Assembly (NCBI GenBank): GCA_039707465.1
Contig: CM077658.1
Location: 13,522,074-13,586,073 of the forward strand
Source: Rhabdophis nuchalis
Lineage: Eukaryota > Chordata > Lepidosauria > Squamata > Natricidae
Length of the DNA stretch: 64,000 bases
Reading direction: 5' to 3'
A program made the position numbers and the translations under genes. Below, piece by piece: positions 10,518 to 20,884 of the stretch (its first letter is position 1; the number at the start of each line of letters is the position of its first letter). The notes beneath the pieces are model-generated. The model made no database searches. It was not told the origin of the DNA and was given only the letters and a program-made list of their open reading frames with translations.

Positions 10518-10757
10518 TAAGGTAAAGGTAAAGGTTCCCCTCACACATATGTGCTAGAGTCCTGACTCTAGATCAGGGGTGGGCAAACTTTGCAACTTTA
10601 AGTCTTTGCAACTTCAGACTTGGGAGCTGAAGTCCTTCAGACTTAAAGTTGCAAAGTTTGCCCACCCCTGCTCTAGATAGTGGTGCTTATCTCCGTTTCA
10701 AAGCCAAAGAGCCAGCGCTGTCCGAAGACATCTCCGTGATCATATGGCCAGCATGAC
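10518..10757 (-). mobile_element. Sauria SINE, 5'-truncated, split by a hAT element
   Basis: On the plus strand it starts with the inverted tail ('aaggtaaaggttcccctcac') and runs through 'gactctagat', where a 97-bp hAT-like element interrupts. It resumes with 'agtggtgcttatctccg', 'caaagccaaagagccagcgc' and stops near 'ggccagcatgac'. The head half is missing. The SINE therefore predates the hAT insertion. Confidence 0.9.
10574..10670. mobile_element. hAT-like palindromic MITE, 97 bp, inside a Sauria SINE
   Basis: Ends are 'caggggtgggcaaacttt' and its inverted complement 'aaagtttgcccacccctg'. The inner arms 'gcaactttaagtc' and 'gacttaaagttgc' extend the palindrome. It is flanked by perfect 8-bp repeats ctctagat (10566-10573 and 10671-10678). 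Because the host SINE is known, the pre-insertion site can be read directly, and one of the two ctctagat copies is extra. Confidence 0.95.
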
Positions 10758-10765
10758 AGTCTTGA

Positions 10766-11370
10766 TATCTTTGCATTAAACGCAAAACCAAGAAATCAGT
10801 CTCTGTTGCAGTTTTGTTATAACACACACACACACTATATATTTTTCACGATTTCTTCTTTACTTCCAACTAAATTTCCTTTTTAACCATCCCTAAGCAG
10901 AAGCGGGGAATGGGATTTCAACAGCCATAAACAGAGCAAACCCCATCAATATTTCTCTGTTTTATTTATTAATTCACTCTGTGCACTTCTAAAGAGCTTT
11001 AAGGTCCATTGGGACAAAAGGTGCACTCTAAATGCAAGCAATGATTCTTGTATCTGGCTTCTAAGCCCTCCCTGCTTATAAGTAAAGTTGCCTTAATGAT
11101 TAACTGGCAGCACCATGCTCATTTCTGTCAAAAGGCTTGAGGCATCACAAAGACAGGATTACAGTTTCATTCCATGATCAAAGAGCAAGGTGAACCTGCT
11201 TGCAAGGCAAAGCGAAGGAAAGGGAGAACGTGGGGCAGGGATTCGCTCAACCGCAAATCTTTGGACAGCAGAGACAAAAAAATAAAGATATGGGAAAGAA
11301 ATATATTTTGGGTAGATCACAGGGAACAATAATTTCTTTATTCTACAAACAAGATTTGCTGAGGCAGTAG
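10766..11370. other. Unassigned sequence with a short (CA)n
   Basis: A run of ACACAC occurs near 10822-10836. No gene, splice-bounded frame or named repeat is recognised. Confidence 0.3.
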
Positions 11371-11374
11371 AAGG

Positions 11375-11510
11375 GAGCCACAGCTGAGTGGTAGAGAGCA
11401 CGCACTTAGCACACAAAAGGTCTCAGATTCAAACCCCCAGCTTGGTCTGGATATACAGTCTCTCTGGCCAAAATCGGCTAGTTGGCCCAATGAGGATGCA
11501 GCAGCTTAAC
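11375..11510 (+). mobile_element. tRNA-derived SINE copy ('gctgagtggtagagag' head)
   Basis: The A-box-like 'cacagctgagtggtagagag' and B-box-like 'ggtctcagattcaaacccc' are about 40 bp apart. They are followed by a non-tRNA part ('ctctggccaaaatcggctag'). A related head appears at 43692-43770. No tRNA cloverleaf closes, so it is not a tRNA gene. Confidence 0.55.
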
Positions 11511-11815
11511 CATCTGTCTAAGGCTCAGGACATGCCAAATTTGATTTCCAAGCAGATTAATGCTTTGTTGAAATCTGCCTTGTAATTTCTCAGAAGGTTT
11601 TCTACTCTACAACGACAAATAATCCCCAGTGCTGCCCATGCTAACTAAGGTTGATGAGAGCTATACACTTCACAGATATCTAGAGCTGCAGTAATCCAAT
11701 TTTTGTACTTTGAGAAACTTCCAAGATCCCACAACTGAACTTCAGTAACGCTGGTTTCCAGTGCCAAGATTTCCCATGTGAGAAGGAAATACAGATAGCA
11801 ATAGACACGCTAGAC

Positions 11816-12088
11816 CAGTGTTGGCGAACCTTTTCGGCACATGTGTCACACACATGTGTGTGCCGGAAACCGGTAGAGCAGACACCCAGTGTGCATGCAC
11901 ACGCTGGGAAGATGATCTTCTGGTTTCCACACAGGCGCACCGGCCAGCTGGTCTTCCAGTTTCTGGCACACATGGGCATGTGAAGACCAGCTGGCCAGTG
12001 CGCATGAACACGTGGGAACCTAGAACAGCAACAGGTAAAGGCTTGCATGCCCACTTCCAGCACACATGCCATAGATTTGCCATCACAG
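11816..12088. mobile_element. hAT-like nonautonomous transposon ('cagtgttggcgaacc' ends), 273 bp
   Basis: The left end 'cagtgttggcgaacctttt' pairs with the right end 'atagatttgccatcacag'. Flanks are cgctagac (11808-11815) and tgctagac (12089-12096), one mismatch. The inside is built from 'cacatgtgtg' and 'ccggccagctgg/ccagctggcc' inverted segments. Same family as 49198-49562. Three overlapping long open frames here are palindrome shadows. Confidence 0.85.
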
Positions 12089-12124
12089 TGCTAGACCATG
12101 TCAAAATCAATGCATCTATTTTAC

Positions 12125-12810
12125 ATTTTTTTTATTTATTAAATTTATACCCCGCCCTTCTCCTTGTTAGGACCCAGGGCGGCGCACAGACATCTAAAAA
12201 CACAGAAATACAATAAATATCAATTAAAATGCAATTAAATTCATTAACCCGTGCTAAAAACCCAATATTAAAAATCCTACCAAATTACAAATTTCCTTAA
12301 AACGTCAGAAACGGGGGGCTATCCTAGGCCGGCTTGTTGGAATAAATACGCCTTAAGACGTTGGCGGAAGAGGCGGAGGTCCAAGATTGTGCGAAGGTCG
12401 GGGGGTAGGTCGTTCCAGAGGGCCGGGCCCGCCACAGAGAAGGCCCTTCCTCTGGGTGTCGCCAACCGGCATTGCCCGGCCGACGGCACCCGAAGAAGAC
12501 CCTCTCTGTGGGAGCGGATCGGACGAAGGGATGTATGGGGCAGGAGGCGGTCTCGTATATAGCTAGGCCCCGAGCCATGGAGCGATTTAAAGATGGTCGT
12601 CAACACCTTGAAGCACACTCGAAAGGCCACAGGCAGCCAGTGCAGCTCGCGCAGGAGAGGTGTTACGTGGGTTTGCCTTGGGGCACCCATAATCACCTGC
12701 GCGGCCGCATTCTGTACTAACTGTAGCTTTCGAGTGCACCTCAAGGGAAGCCCCATGTAGAGAGCGTTACAGTAATCCAGCCGGGACGTCACAAGTGCTT
12801 GAGTGACTGT
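12125..12810 (-). mobile_element. L2/CR1-type LINE 3' end, 5'-truncated
   Basis: Read on the minus strand it holds the C-terminal part of the polymerase ORF, then an AT-rich 3' UTR. It finishes with 'ggagaagggcggggtataa' and an A/T-rich (TAAA)-like tail near 12125-12140. Sister copies are at 29298-29930, 51370-52022 and 57605-58036. All are truncated at similar 5' positions, typical of dead-on-arrival LINE insertions. Confidence 0.9.
12319..12810 (-). pseudogene. LINE ORF2 C-terminal fragment
   Basis: The frame opens inside the element and reads 'RLDYCNALYMGLPLR', 'LQLVQNAAAQVI', 'TPLLRELHWLPVAFRV', 'RAFSVAGPALWNDLPPDLRT', 'FRQRLKAYLF'. This block order is the well-known C-terminal region of L2/CR1-clade reverse transcriptases. 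About 160 codons are intact, so this is the least degraded of the four copies, but the catalytic core and endonuclease are absent. Residues before the 'ALVTSRLDYC' point belong to the flank. Confidence 0.9.
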
Positions 12811-12954
12811 ATCTCCTCTTCCTCTCAAACCACAGAAAATGGTCCAGAATTTTTTGTGGGCTCCCCTAGTGACATCCATACACCACTACTTAGATTTTCA
12901 AATTACATTTGACAAAATATTGCCAAGAACGGATCTCTTAAGCTACTATTCTCC

Positions 12955-13225
12955 AAAGTACTATACAGGACAAGAAGTAATGGGTGGAAGAACATTAAAG
13001 AGAAATTCAACTTACAACTGAGAAAAAAAATCGTGACAATGATAATTAATCAGTGGGACAGCTTGCCTCCAGAACTTATGGGTGCTCCATCACTGGGGGG
13101 GGGGGTGTTAAGAAGAGATTGGACAGCCTTTTGTCCAGAATGGGAGAGGGTCTCCTGCTTAAGCAGTGGATTGGACTAGAAGACTTCTAAGGTTCCTTCT
13201 AATTCTGTTGTTCTAAATTCTATGT
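12955..13225 (+). mobile_element. CR1-type LINE 3' end
   Basis: Contains 'agtgggacagcttgcctcc', 'ggtctcctgcttaagcagtg', 'ggattggactagaagacttc' and ends in 'taattctgttgttctaaatt'. This is the canonical CR1 3' UTR order with the octamer-like tail. A G run lies at 13096-13106. It is diverged, with no coding capacity. Confidence 0.85.
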
Positions 13226-13229
13226 TCAA

Positions 13230-14205
13230 TTCCACATCCTTGTTGATCGTCTAGAAGCTTTCAAAGTTTCCAACTTCAGTCCCCGCATCTCTTGTTACTG
13301 GATATGTTTAATTTGAGATACCACTACAAATCATCATCATTATTAGAAACACAAGGAAAGTTCTCTAAAAACATCTGAATTGACAGCAGGACCTGTACAC
13401 CTTAATATCAATATCTTCTCATTTCAAAAAGCTTCCTCTTTTTGTTTTTAATTGTAGTGACTCTGGCATGTAGCATCAACTGTCATTTCCTGGACTGGGA
13501 ACTTGACTGCTTCTGCAGTTAATTGTGTAGTGTGGCTGGCTGTTTTTATCAGACGGGCTGGATAATGCTTCTGTTTTTTCATGGCTGTATTGTTATGTCT
13601 CTGGTATTCTCTATTTGGAAAGCTGTCTGAGTTCATGCAAAGAGAAGTAGCATGAAAATGGTGAAGAAACAAAACAAATAACTGGCTGATTTGGCGCCAA
13701 CGATAATTGTCAGAAAACATGGGTGAAGGAAGCAACTGCAGTAGATCAGATCTGAAGTTGCTTTTTTCAAGGGCTGTTTGACTCATTTTTAAATTTTGGA
13801 GCAGCGAGTTGTCACAAGTAGCATGCTCCCATTTATATTTACAAGTAAATGCTCAGCAACAGCCCTATTAGAGCTCTCATCTGTGTCCTTCTGGCTGGCT
13901 CAAGCAGTGAAGGGAGATTAAATTTTTCATGGGTGATGTCACCTCAATAGACTCCAGCTACCTAAATGGTCACCCAGAGATGTTCTGCGAAGTTGTGGAA
14001 ACCGTTTACAGTGGCACAGTGATCCTTCAGATAAATGTGTGCCCTTTCCTAGGCACTCGGTAGATACTGTTTTAAAAGGTTTAAATTGGTTTTAAAGTTC
14101 TGCCTAATTTAACACCTACTGCTGAATGCAACTTTAACTACCCTAGTTCTTAAAGAAAATCAGAATCGTTGCTAAGTCTAAAGGACATTCATGTAGCTCC
14201 TATGG
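13230..14205. other. Unassigned sequence
   Basis: No repeat family is recognised. The minus-strand frame at 13448-13786 (112 codons) has no domain signature that I can name and no strong splice context. Confidence 0.3.
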
Positions 14206-14452
14206 AAGGGAGGGAGGGAGGGAGGGAGATGGAAAGAAGGAGACAAGGTGGAAAGGAGAGGGGGAAGGGAAGGAGGGAGGGAGGAAAGGAGAGGGAAGGA
14301 GATGGAAGGAAGGTGACAAGATAGAAAGGAGAGGGAGAGGAAAGTGGGGGAGGAAGGAAGGAAGGGAAGGAGAGGGAAAGAGGGAGGGAAGGCAGATGGA
14401 AGGAAGGATACAAGGTGGAAAGGAGAGGGAGAAGAAGGAAGGAAGGAAGGAC
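14206..14452. repeat. Purine-rich (GGGA/GGAA)n tract
   Basis: About 250 bp of tetranucleotide-based polypurine on the plus strand. An internal period is visible through repeated 'gatggaaggaagg.gacaag' segments about 60 bp apart. It gives spurious Ser/Pro/Leu frames on the minus strand. Confidence 0.9.
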
Positions 14453-14459
14453 AAAAGGA

Positions 14460-15118
14460 CAGAATACTATATTCTATATTGTTTAAAGTACAATCCTAGG
14501 GTTTTTGAAACCATTATCTTATTATCATTGCTTGGTTTTTCTCCTCTGACATTTGACACCTTCTCTTACTTTTTCCACCAGCCTCAGCAACTGCCACTTT
14601 CCAAGGTTAGAAAATCCCAGAATGCTACTCTGATACAAATTACCTCCTCGAGGAACTCTTCATAAGCAAGAAGCATACGAGTTAACATTGTGCACAGCAG
14701 CACTAAAAACACTTAAGAGATTTGGTGGCCTTGAAACAGATTTCCAAAATGTTAGTGTCAATTATATATCATTATCAACACCAATGGCTTAAATACAGCC
14801 ACAGTCGGGAGACTCCCATTCCCACGATGCACTCCCGTTGCAAAACATACTTATTTACATAATCGCAAATCAGGGAGAAACAACGATCAACTTGCTTGCT
14901 ATTCATTTGTTCAAAATGTAAATCTTAATTCTATTTTGGTTCAATTGTACATACATTGCATTTATGCAATGCTGAAAACAACATTTCATTTTAACCAATG
15001 AACTCTACTCTCTGTAGCAGCTGGCGGAGAACATTGAGTAGATTCTATATAACAGACCCCTATCATTACAAAGAAGGGAGGGTGGGAATTGTCCAACACA
15101 TTCACACAATATTATTAT
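14460..15118. other. Unassigned sequence
   Basis: AT-rich, no recognisable gene or repeat. It ends in a short ATT run just before the mariner-like element. Confidence 0.3.
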
Positions 15119-15120
15119 TA

Positions 15121-15378
15121 CTGTGTTTCCCTGAAAATAAGACAGGGTCTTATTTTCTTTTGACACCCCCCAAAAAAATAAGCACTTGGCCTTATTTTTG
15201 GGGAGGTCTTGTTATTTTTGAGGTGCAAGAGGTGGCGAGCGCAGTCACCTCTTAGCTGCTGCTGTGTTGCAATATTTTTGGGGAGGGGTTATTTTGGGGG
15301 AGGGGTTATTTTAGCACATGCGCTCAAAACCCGATTGGGCTTCTTATCCAGGGAGGTCTTATTTTCAGGGAAACAGGG
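15121..15378. mobile_element. Mariner/Tc1-like MITE, 258 bp
   Basis: Terminal inverted repeats are 'ctgtgtttccctgaaaataag' (left) and the complement of 'cttattttcagggaaacagg' (right). It is flanked by TA on both sides (15119-15120 and 15379-15380), the duplication expected for Tc1/mariner. The inside is low-complexity 'ttatttttggggaggt' repeats. No transposase is present, so it would have depended on a helper element. Confidence 0.75.
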
Positions 15379-15559
15379 TATGGTTTTTTGGTCCAAAAGA
15401 GTGAGAACAAGAAATGTTATATATACTTGAAGAAAGTTGCTAACACTGAAATCCCATTAAAAAATAAATAGGCGCAGTTATGATTCTAGGAACATATATT
15501 GCCCTTGGGTTAATTCTGAAACTTCCTGTAAGGAAACAATTCAGATCTCTGGCATGAGT

Positions 15560-15606
15560 GTCTGTCCTCCCCTGAGAGAGAAAGAGAGAAGAGAAAGAGA
15601 GAGAAA
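15560..15606. repeat. GA-rich low-complexity stretch
   Basis: Run of 'gagagaaagagagaagagaaagag'-like sequence with imperfect GA/GAAA units. Confidence 0.6.
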
Positions 15607-15803
15607 TAGAAAAATAGGATGCCAGGAATGGTCTGGTTTTGACACCTTTGTGTTGCTAGAAGCTAATCATCATCAGCATTTGGAGATTGGGAGCAGTTTT
15701 GGGGGCGCAAAGCATTTCTGCAAAACGAAAGCATATCTAATAGAAGTATCCTCGCTAAAAGTTTTTTACATCTGGAAAAATGAAATTTCTAGAATGCTAT
15801 AAA

Positions 15804-16088
15804 CAGAGGTGGTATTCAGCAGGTTCTGACCAGTTCTGGAGAATCAGTAGAGGAAACTTTGAGTAGAACCGGTACTTTGGGGAACTGGTATATACCACCA
15901 CTGACTGGCCTTGCCCCCTTCTATTCTCTGCCTCCCAAGTCCCAGCTGATCAGGAGGAAATGGAGATTTTACAGTATCCTTCCCCTGGAGTAGGGTGGGA
16001 ATGCAAATTTTACAGTATCCTTCCCCTACCATGCTCACCAAGCCATGCCCACAGAACTGGTAGTAAAAAAAATTGAATCCCACCACTG
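15804..16088. mobile_element. hAT-like nonautonomous transposon ('cagaggtggtattcag' ends), 285 bp
   Basis: It begins 'cagaggtggtattcagcagg' and ends 'ttgaatcccaccactg'. Putative 8-bp flanks gctataaa (15796-15803) and gctacgaa (16089-16096) share six bases. An internal segment, 'aaattttacagtatccttcc', occurs twice. The copy at 35396-35643 is the same family in inverse orientation and confirms both ends. Confidence 0.75.
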
Positions 16089-16515
16089 GCTACGAAGCAT
16101 CGATCCTAACAAGTTACAAAAACTAGCCAAGAGAAGATGGACACGGAAACGCTCCTCTTAAACTCTAAAGCTTGTATTAGTATCTCCATTTTTATATGGA
16201 AGCGGTAAATATAATAACTTCCATACGGTTCTATCAGATCATATCACTTCTGATGTTCGCACAGCGATCTCTCATCTTTAAAAAAACATCAGTCAGTTTA
16301 AGCTGTCCAGAGTGGAATCCCAAATAATATACACACAAACTAGAATGGACAGGAAAAAGCTGCACGGGGCTAAAAATTATAGCTGAACTTTCTCTTCTCA
16401 CTCAGGAGCAATACAAAAACTTAACGAAGAAGGCACTTAAAATCAAACCCTCGCTTTAATGCAATGCAACAGAAATGGCATCCAGGCAGCCCAGAAATGT
16501 CCAAAGTGCTTTCCC
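16089..16515. other. Unassigned sequence
   Basis: No gene or repeat recognised. Confidence 0.3.

Positions 16516-16517
<2 letters not shown>

Positions 16518-16555
<38 letters not shown>
16518..16555. repeat. (AG)n microsatellite
   Basis: About 18 AG units in a row. The Glu/Arg and Ser/Leu open frames that cross it are artefacts. Confidence 0.95.
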
Positions 16556-16558
<3 letters not shown>

Positions 16559-16880
16559 GGAAGTTCCGGGCAAAGAAACAAGAAAAATTGTTGAGTTCTG
16601 TCTCACTGTCTTTTAAGAAGCAGAGGTGGATTGAGCATGAAGGATTGCCACAGGCAATGAATTTCAGATCCGAAAGGAAGAAATGCTCAAAGCAAAAAAG
16701 CCATCCAAAAAGGGTTCCCGTTTTTTTTTTTAGAACAGTGAAGGTCAAAAAAAAAAGCCCACCACAGCCAGACTTTTACAATAAACCTTTACAAAGCTGC
16801 AAAATATTGGTCTGCTGATAATTCTGCTCTAACCGCCAAAAAAGCCATAAGGGAAGCATGGCTTTTATCGAGCAAAAACT

Positions 16881-16965
16881 GTAGCTCAGTGACAAAGCAT
16901 ACAGTATGCAGTCTACTTGCTGAGGGTCCCAAGTGCCTTAACTTCCTCTCATGATTTCCAGCTCT
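16881..16965 (+). mobile_element. Possible tRNA-derived SINE head
   Basis: 'ctgtagctcagtgacaaagc' followed 30 bp later by 'gctgagggtcccaagtgcc' resembles the heads at 11375 and 43692. It is short, diverged and without a tail. Confidence 0.35.
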
Positions 16966-17027
16966 TGAACTTAACACTGCATGGCAGGAGGCTCTTCTCG
17001 GGAATCCTCCGAGAAAGATCAAGCTGT

Positions 17028-17139
17028 TCAGTATTCAGGGTTCTTCTGGCCAGAGGGCACAACTTTGCCTTCATCCTTTGACTCAGAAGATGAAACTTCA
17101 GTAAAATGTCCTTGCTCCAACCTTGCAATACTCTTGAGA
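17028..17139 (-). CDS. Candidate terminal coding exon (unidentified)
   Basis: On the minus strand a tract of eight T residues followed by 'ccag' (AG at 17141-17140) gives a strong acceptor. One base plus 36 codons then run to a TGA at 17030-17028. The peptide is hydrophilic and ends with a Ser/Glu/Lys-rich tail including 'SSSESKDEGKVVPSGQK'. The family is unrecognised. Read in phase 0 from the same acceptor, the frame instead stops after 13 codons. In the 36-codon reading, the preceding exon should end with two spare bases, and the candidate at 19056-19320 does not. There may be another exon between them, or one of the two is false. Confidence 0.25.
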
Positions 17140-17690
17140 CTGGAAAAAAAATCAGTTGAGGGTCCATTAAGAACACAGAGAGCTTCCCCAATAAAACAGA
17201 GATGACTGAAAAATAAGCTTTGGCTGTCTACGTAGGCCTTAAGGGGCCCGCAGACTTCTCCAGCTCTGTGTGTCGGGGAACATACACATCTATCGTTTGG
17301 GGAGGGCTGCATAGGTGTTCCATTTAAATATCTGTGAATGCATTGTTCTGGCTAGGGGGCACTCAAACAGCAACGCATGGAAGCAGGAAGTCAGACCAAA
17401 TAATTGGCATGTGGGGGGGACACCTCTGTGCAATGCATAATCAGGATTTGGGAGGTATGCGCATCAGCATATGTGTAGCCAACTGCAATCTACACTTACC
17501 CATCAATCCCTTCACAGCATAGGTACGCAGCACCAGCTATAGGGAACTGCAGGCAACTCTAAAGCAGCCTGGAGTGTGTTGTTAAGAAAACATTCTTCAA
17601 TTATAGGAGTGAAACTCAGCTGCTGGGATAGATGTGAAGATGTCTGTGATTCTACTTTGCCCATTTATCATTAAGCTTTGTCATTACAGG
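17140..17690. other. Unassigned sequence, possible intron
   Basis: No repeat or gene is seen. If the candidate exons are real this would be intronic on the minus strand. Confidence 0.25.
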
Positions 17691-17830
17691 ACCATGATGG
17701 CGAACCTATGGCATGCTGGCACATGCGCCGTCACCCCCCGGTAAGATCTCTATGGCGTTTCTTTTGTGAACTTCTGTTTTCCTGCAAACGCCGAAACAGA
17801 AGGTACAAGGGTCTCCAGCATCCCAAAAGC
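17691..17830. mobile_element. hAT-like element fragment ('gatggcgaacctatgg' end)
   Basis: The left end 'catgatggcgaacctatggc' matches the terminal sequence of the 11816 and 49198 copies, followed by 'gctggcacatgcgccgtcac'. The right end is not found, so the copy is truncated and no duplication can be checked. Confidence 0.6.
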
Positions 17831-17834
17831 ATGC

Positions 17835-18485
17835 CACTTTTCATTATCTCTGGGAGAAAATGCTACATGAGTAACAGCCACTGCTGATAAGGTAGCATTG
17901 TGCAGCTCAGGGTAAAAGACTGACTTCATATCATCTTATAGTTTTAAAAAAAAATCTATAACAGACCTACCTATAACCATGAATGTCAAGATTTCAGGCC
18001 ATTCTAAAATTCCAGCCTGTAACATATTTATTCTCTATAGTTTGCAGAACCAACCAACCCCTCCGTCAAATCTTTATTACAGTCGTAAGCTTGTGTAACC
18101 AAAATGAAGAGTTGAGTTGTGAGTTGGAGAGGTTGCAAAGGGGGAAAGGGAGCATCTGACTGAATATATAAGGAAATCATATTCATTCTCTTCCTGTGAT
18201 CCAGCAAAAGGCAAAGTTGCTGTCTCCATAGACTGAAGTTCATTGAAGTGCCACTAAACTCCTTTGAATGTAACTTTTGATTGAACTGAGGCCAAGCTCT
18301 AAATTCAAAGCTATTGGTGATTACTGAGAATTTACTACCTAAGATCACATATGGATCGAAATCAATATATTGACCCCCATGAGTGGGCTAGAGAATTTTC
18401 TTAATGCAATCAAATATTGTATGGCACTGACCTGCTACAAAAAAATCATTTTAAATACAGCAAACTGTATATGCTAAAATAATCA
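17835..18485. other. Unassigned sequence
   Basis: No repeat is recognised. The minus-strand frame at 18028-18348 (106 codons) lies between the two candidate exons. I see no convincing acceptor-donor pair bounding it, so it is not called. Confidence 0.3.
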
Positions 18486-18497
18486 ACAATTAGCTAT

Positions 18498-18837
18498 AGG
18501 TAAAGGTTCCCCCACACATGTATGCTAGTCGTTCTCGACTGTAGGGGGCAGTGCTCATCTTCATTTCAAAGCCAAAGAGCCAGCACTGTCCACTTTCTCC
18601 ATGGTCATGGGGCCGGCATGATGAAATGCCAAAGGTGCAACGAACGCTGTTACCTTCCCACCAAAGGTGGTTCCTATTTTTCTATTTGCATTTTTACATG
18701 CTTTCGAACTGCTAGGTTGGCAGAAGCTGAGACAAGTAATGGGAGCTCGCTCCATTATGCGGTGCTAGGGACTCGAACTGCTGAACTTTCTGATCGACAA
18801 GCTCCGTGTCTTAGCCACTGAGCCACCACGTCCCTAG
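18498..18837 (-). mobile_element. Full-length Sauria SINE with 15-bp target duplication
   Basis: On the plus strand it begins at the inverted tail ('aggtaaaggttcccccac'), passes the body ('caaagccaaagagccagcac', 'ttgcatttttacatgctttc') and ends with the tRNA-like head ('ttagccactgagccaccacg'). The 15-bp repeat acaattagctatagg occurs at 18486-18500 and 18838-18852 without a mismatch; its last bases overlap the tail. The intact duplication suggests a younger insertion than the other copies here. Confidence 0.97.
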
Positions 18838-19055
18838 ACAATTAGCTATAGGAAGAGCATAAAACTTTCAGTTTTGAAGAAGAAAAAAACCTGTGTAAGT
18901 AGCACAGATGCCAATCTCTCTAAAGAAAGAGGACACAATTAAAAACCTATATCTGAAAAAACAAAAAACTATTTTTTTCCCCATTAATGTCATCTATATT
19001 TTTGCCCCCAGGGAAAATAAAATGGGCCAAGGAACATAATGATTATATTTCTCAC

Positions 19056-19320
19056 CAAACACAGACGGTTGCTAAGCCTGTGCCAGCCTTTCAGGGATGT
19101 TCTTGTAAAAGGTCCCACTGGACCCACTTCTCCAAGCCGTAAAGCAGCTGCTTGGAGGCCATCTTGAAGTTCTCCAGGTGAAAATATATTCTGGGCATGT
19201 CGACACACATGGCAAAAGAACACAGGGAATGCCTCAAAGCGGTCATGCCACAAGCTTTCCAGCAACAGCAGCTGCATCTGCTTCGCAGCTTCAAGGAATG
19301 GGCCCAGAGGAGCACTTTGC
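19056..19320 (-). CDS. Candidate internal coding exon, 88 codons (unidentified)
   Basis: On the minus strand the segment lies between an AG at 19322-19321 and a good donor 'TTTG|GTGAGA' at 19056/19055. After one leading base the frame is open for 88 codons and stays open to beyond the donor. It reads as a helical, mixed-composition peptide. It has 'GPFLEAAKQMQ' near residue 6, 'LLLESLWHDRFEAFPVFF' near 17, 'CHVCRHAQNIFSPGELQ' near 36 and 'ALRLGEVGPVGPFTR' near 57. The Cys-Cys-His spacing is too sparse for a recognised zinc finger. The acceptor lacks a strong pyrimidine tract. I do not recognise the family; a pseudogene or chance frame remains possible. Confidence 0.35.
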
Positions 19321-19384
19321 CTGTCAAATCCTTGGCAGCAACCTAATTGTTAGGAATAGCAGCCCTCTAAAAACACAGTAGGCA

Positions 19385-20105
19385 TTCAATGCATCCTAAA
19401 CTGGTAAAAATGTTCCTCGCAGTAGGAAGGCCTACAAAACACCATCTTTATTTTAAATCAACATGAAGCAAGGAGACTTTCCATTGACACTCGGTCTTCC
19501 TTGCCCTACTGTATATCCTTTGTCCCACTCATAACTTTAAATCAGATTTAAAGTTCTCGGTCCTTTCTATGTGGAAAGGAGATTCTGCAAATTAATCTCT
19601 GTTTTAGTAAGAGATGACCTGAGATGATTACAATCTTTTACTTTGTTTTACACTTTTCTCTTTCAAATATCTTGTGGGCAATTGAAAAGATAACCCATAA
19701 TTCTATAGCCACCAAGAAATGCATACGGTATGAAACCAATTGAAGAGCCAATCCATTAAAGTGAGTCAAATCTCAAGAGTTAAATTACAGTATCATCCAA
19801 CATAGAATATATAGAATTTGAAGCACTTTATTTAAAAAGCAAATACTTTCTTACAAGGGCTGATGGAAACAACTATGTAACTCCCGGGACAGATTTCCTT
19901 AAGATAGAATAAACACCATGCAGTCCCCATCTCTTATACCTATCAAAAGTCCAAAGTGGAATTTTAAATGAAGCCTGGAAATGTTCCAGTCAATAAACAG
20001 ATTATGGTGTCCACACATTAAGCACATTCCCCATTGCTGGAATGTGCTTAAGTGAGGAAGGCATTTTAAGATGACTTAGAAACTTCATTGGAAACAGAAT
20101 CCATC
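19385..20105. other. Unassigned AT-rich sequence
   Basis: No gene or named repeat. The short word 'aatgtgctta' occurs in inverted pair near 20016-20050 ('taagcacattcc' / 'ggaatgtgctta'). Confidence 0.3.
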
Positions 20106-20109
20106 CCCT

Positions 20110-20625
20110 AAATACTATGATGCTTGTATTACATCATTTCTCTTCTTAAAAACTTCTAGTGTTGTAACATTCACAACTTCTGGAGGCAAGTTGTTCCACT
20201 GGATAATTGTTCTGTCAAGAAATTTCTTCTTAGTTCCAGGTTGCTTCTCCTCTTGATTAGTTTCTATCCATTGCTTCTTATCCTGCCCTCAAGCGGCTTT
20301 GGAGAATAGCTTGACTCCCTTCTTTTTGGCAACCCCTGAGATATTGGAACACTGCTATCATGTCACCCCTAGTCCTTCATTTCATTAAACTAGACGTACT
20401 GAATTCCAGCTACTGTTCCTTATATGTCTTAGCCCACAATCATCTTTGTTGCTCTTCTCTGCATTCTTTCTAGAGTCTCAACATCTTTTTTATATTGTGA
20501 TGACCCAAACTGGATGCAGTATTTCAAGTGTGCTCTTAACAAGACATTCTAAACTAAAAGTGATATTAATACTTCATGTGGTCTTGATCCTATCCCTCTG
20601 TCAGCACAGCTTTTAAATTAATCAA
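20110..20625 (-). mobile_element. CR1-type LINE 3' region, about 500 bp
   Basis: On the plus strand it shows the inverted CR1 3' part: 'ttcacaacttctggaggcaa', 'gttgttccactggataattg', 'agttccaggttgcttctcct', 'tgatgacccaaactggatgc', 'gcagtatttcaagtg'. It extends farther upstream in the element than the other CR1 copies here. The extreme 3' end with the ATTCT tail is missing. No frame survives. Confidence 0.9.
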
Positions 20626-20649
20626 ATTTTAATTAAATACAAAGCCAAG

Positions 20650-20880
20650 CCAGTTTGGTGTAATGGTTAAGGCTAAGAATTGGAACATCGTATGTTTTAG
20701 TTGTAGCTTAGAAAACAAAGCCAGCTGGGTGACCTTGGGCCAGTCACTCTCTCAGCCCTGAGAAAGATGCAGTGGTGAACCAATTTGGAAATCTTGCTAA
20801 GAAAATTGCAAAAGACTCATAGAGGCAATCATCAAGAATCGAAAGCTGACTCGAAGACGCACGCACACACATATAGCAAA
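20650..20880 (+). mobile_element. tRNA-derived SINE, 'agccagctgggtgaccttgg' family
   Basis: Head 'tttggtgtaatggttaaggc', then 'caaagccagctgggtgacct', 'gggccagtcactctctcagc' and a 3' part 'aagaaaattgcaaaagactc'. This is the best preserved member of the family also seen at 1695, 3125 and 30985. It ends in a short CA run near 20860-20872. Confidence 0.8.
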
Positions 20881-20884
20881 ATTT

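Noticed and set aside
11680..12216. Overlapping 120-132-codon frames on both strands
   Set aside because: They span a palindromic hAT-like element; both strands stay open because of its inverted segments.
13448..13786. 112-codon minus-strand frame
   Set aside because: No recognisable domain, no splice signals, and within the length expected by chance in 64 kb.
18028..18348. 106-codon frame between the candidate exons
   Set aside because: No convincing acceptor-donor pair bounds it; kept only as a possible place for a missing exon.
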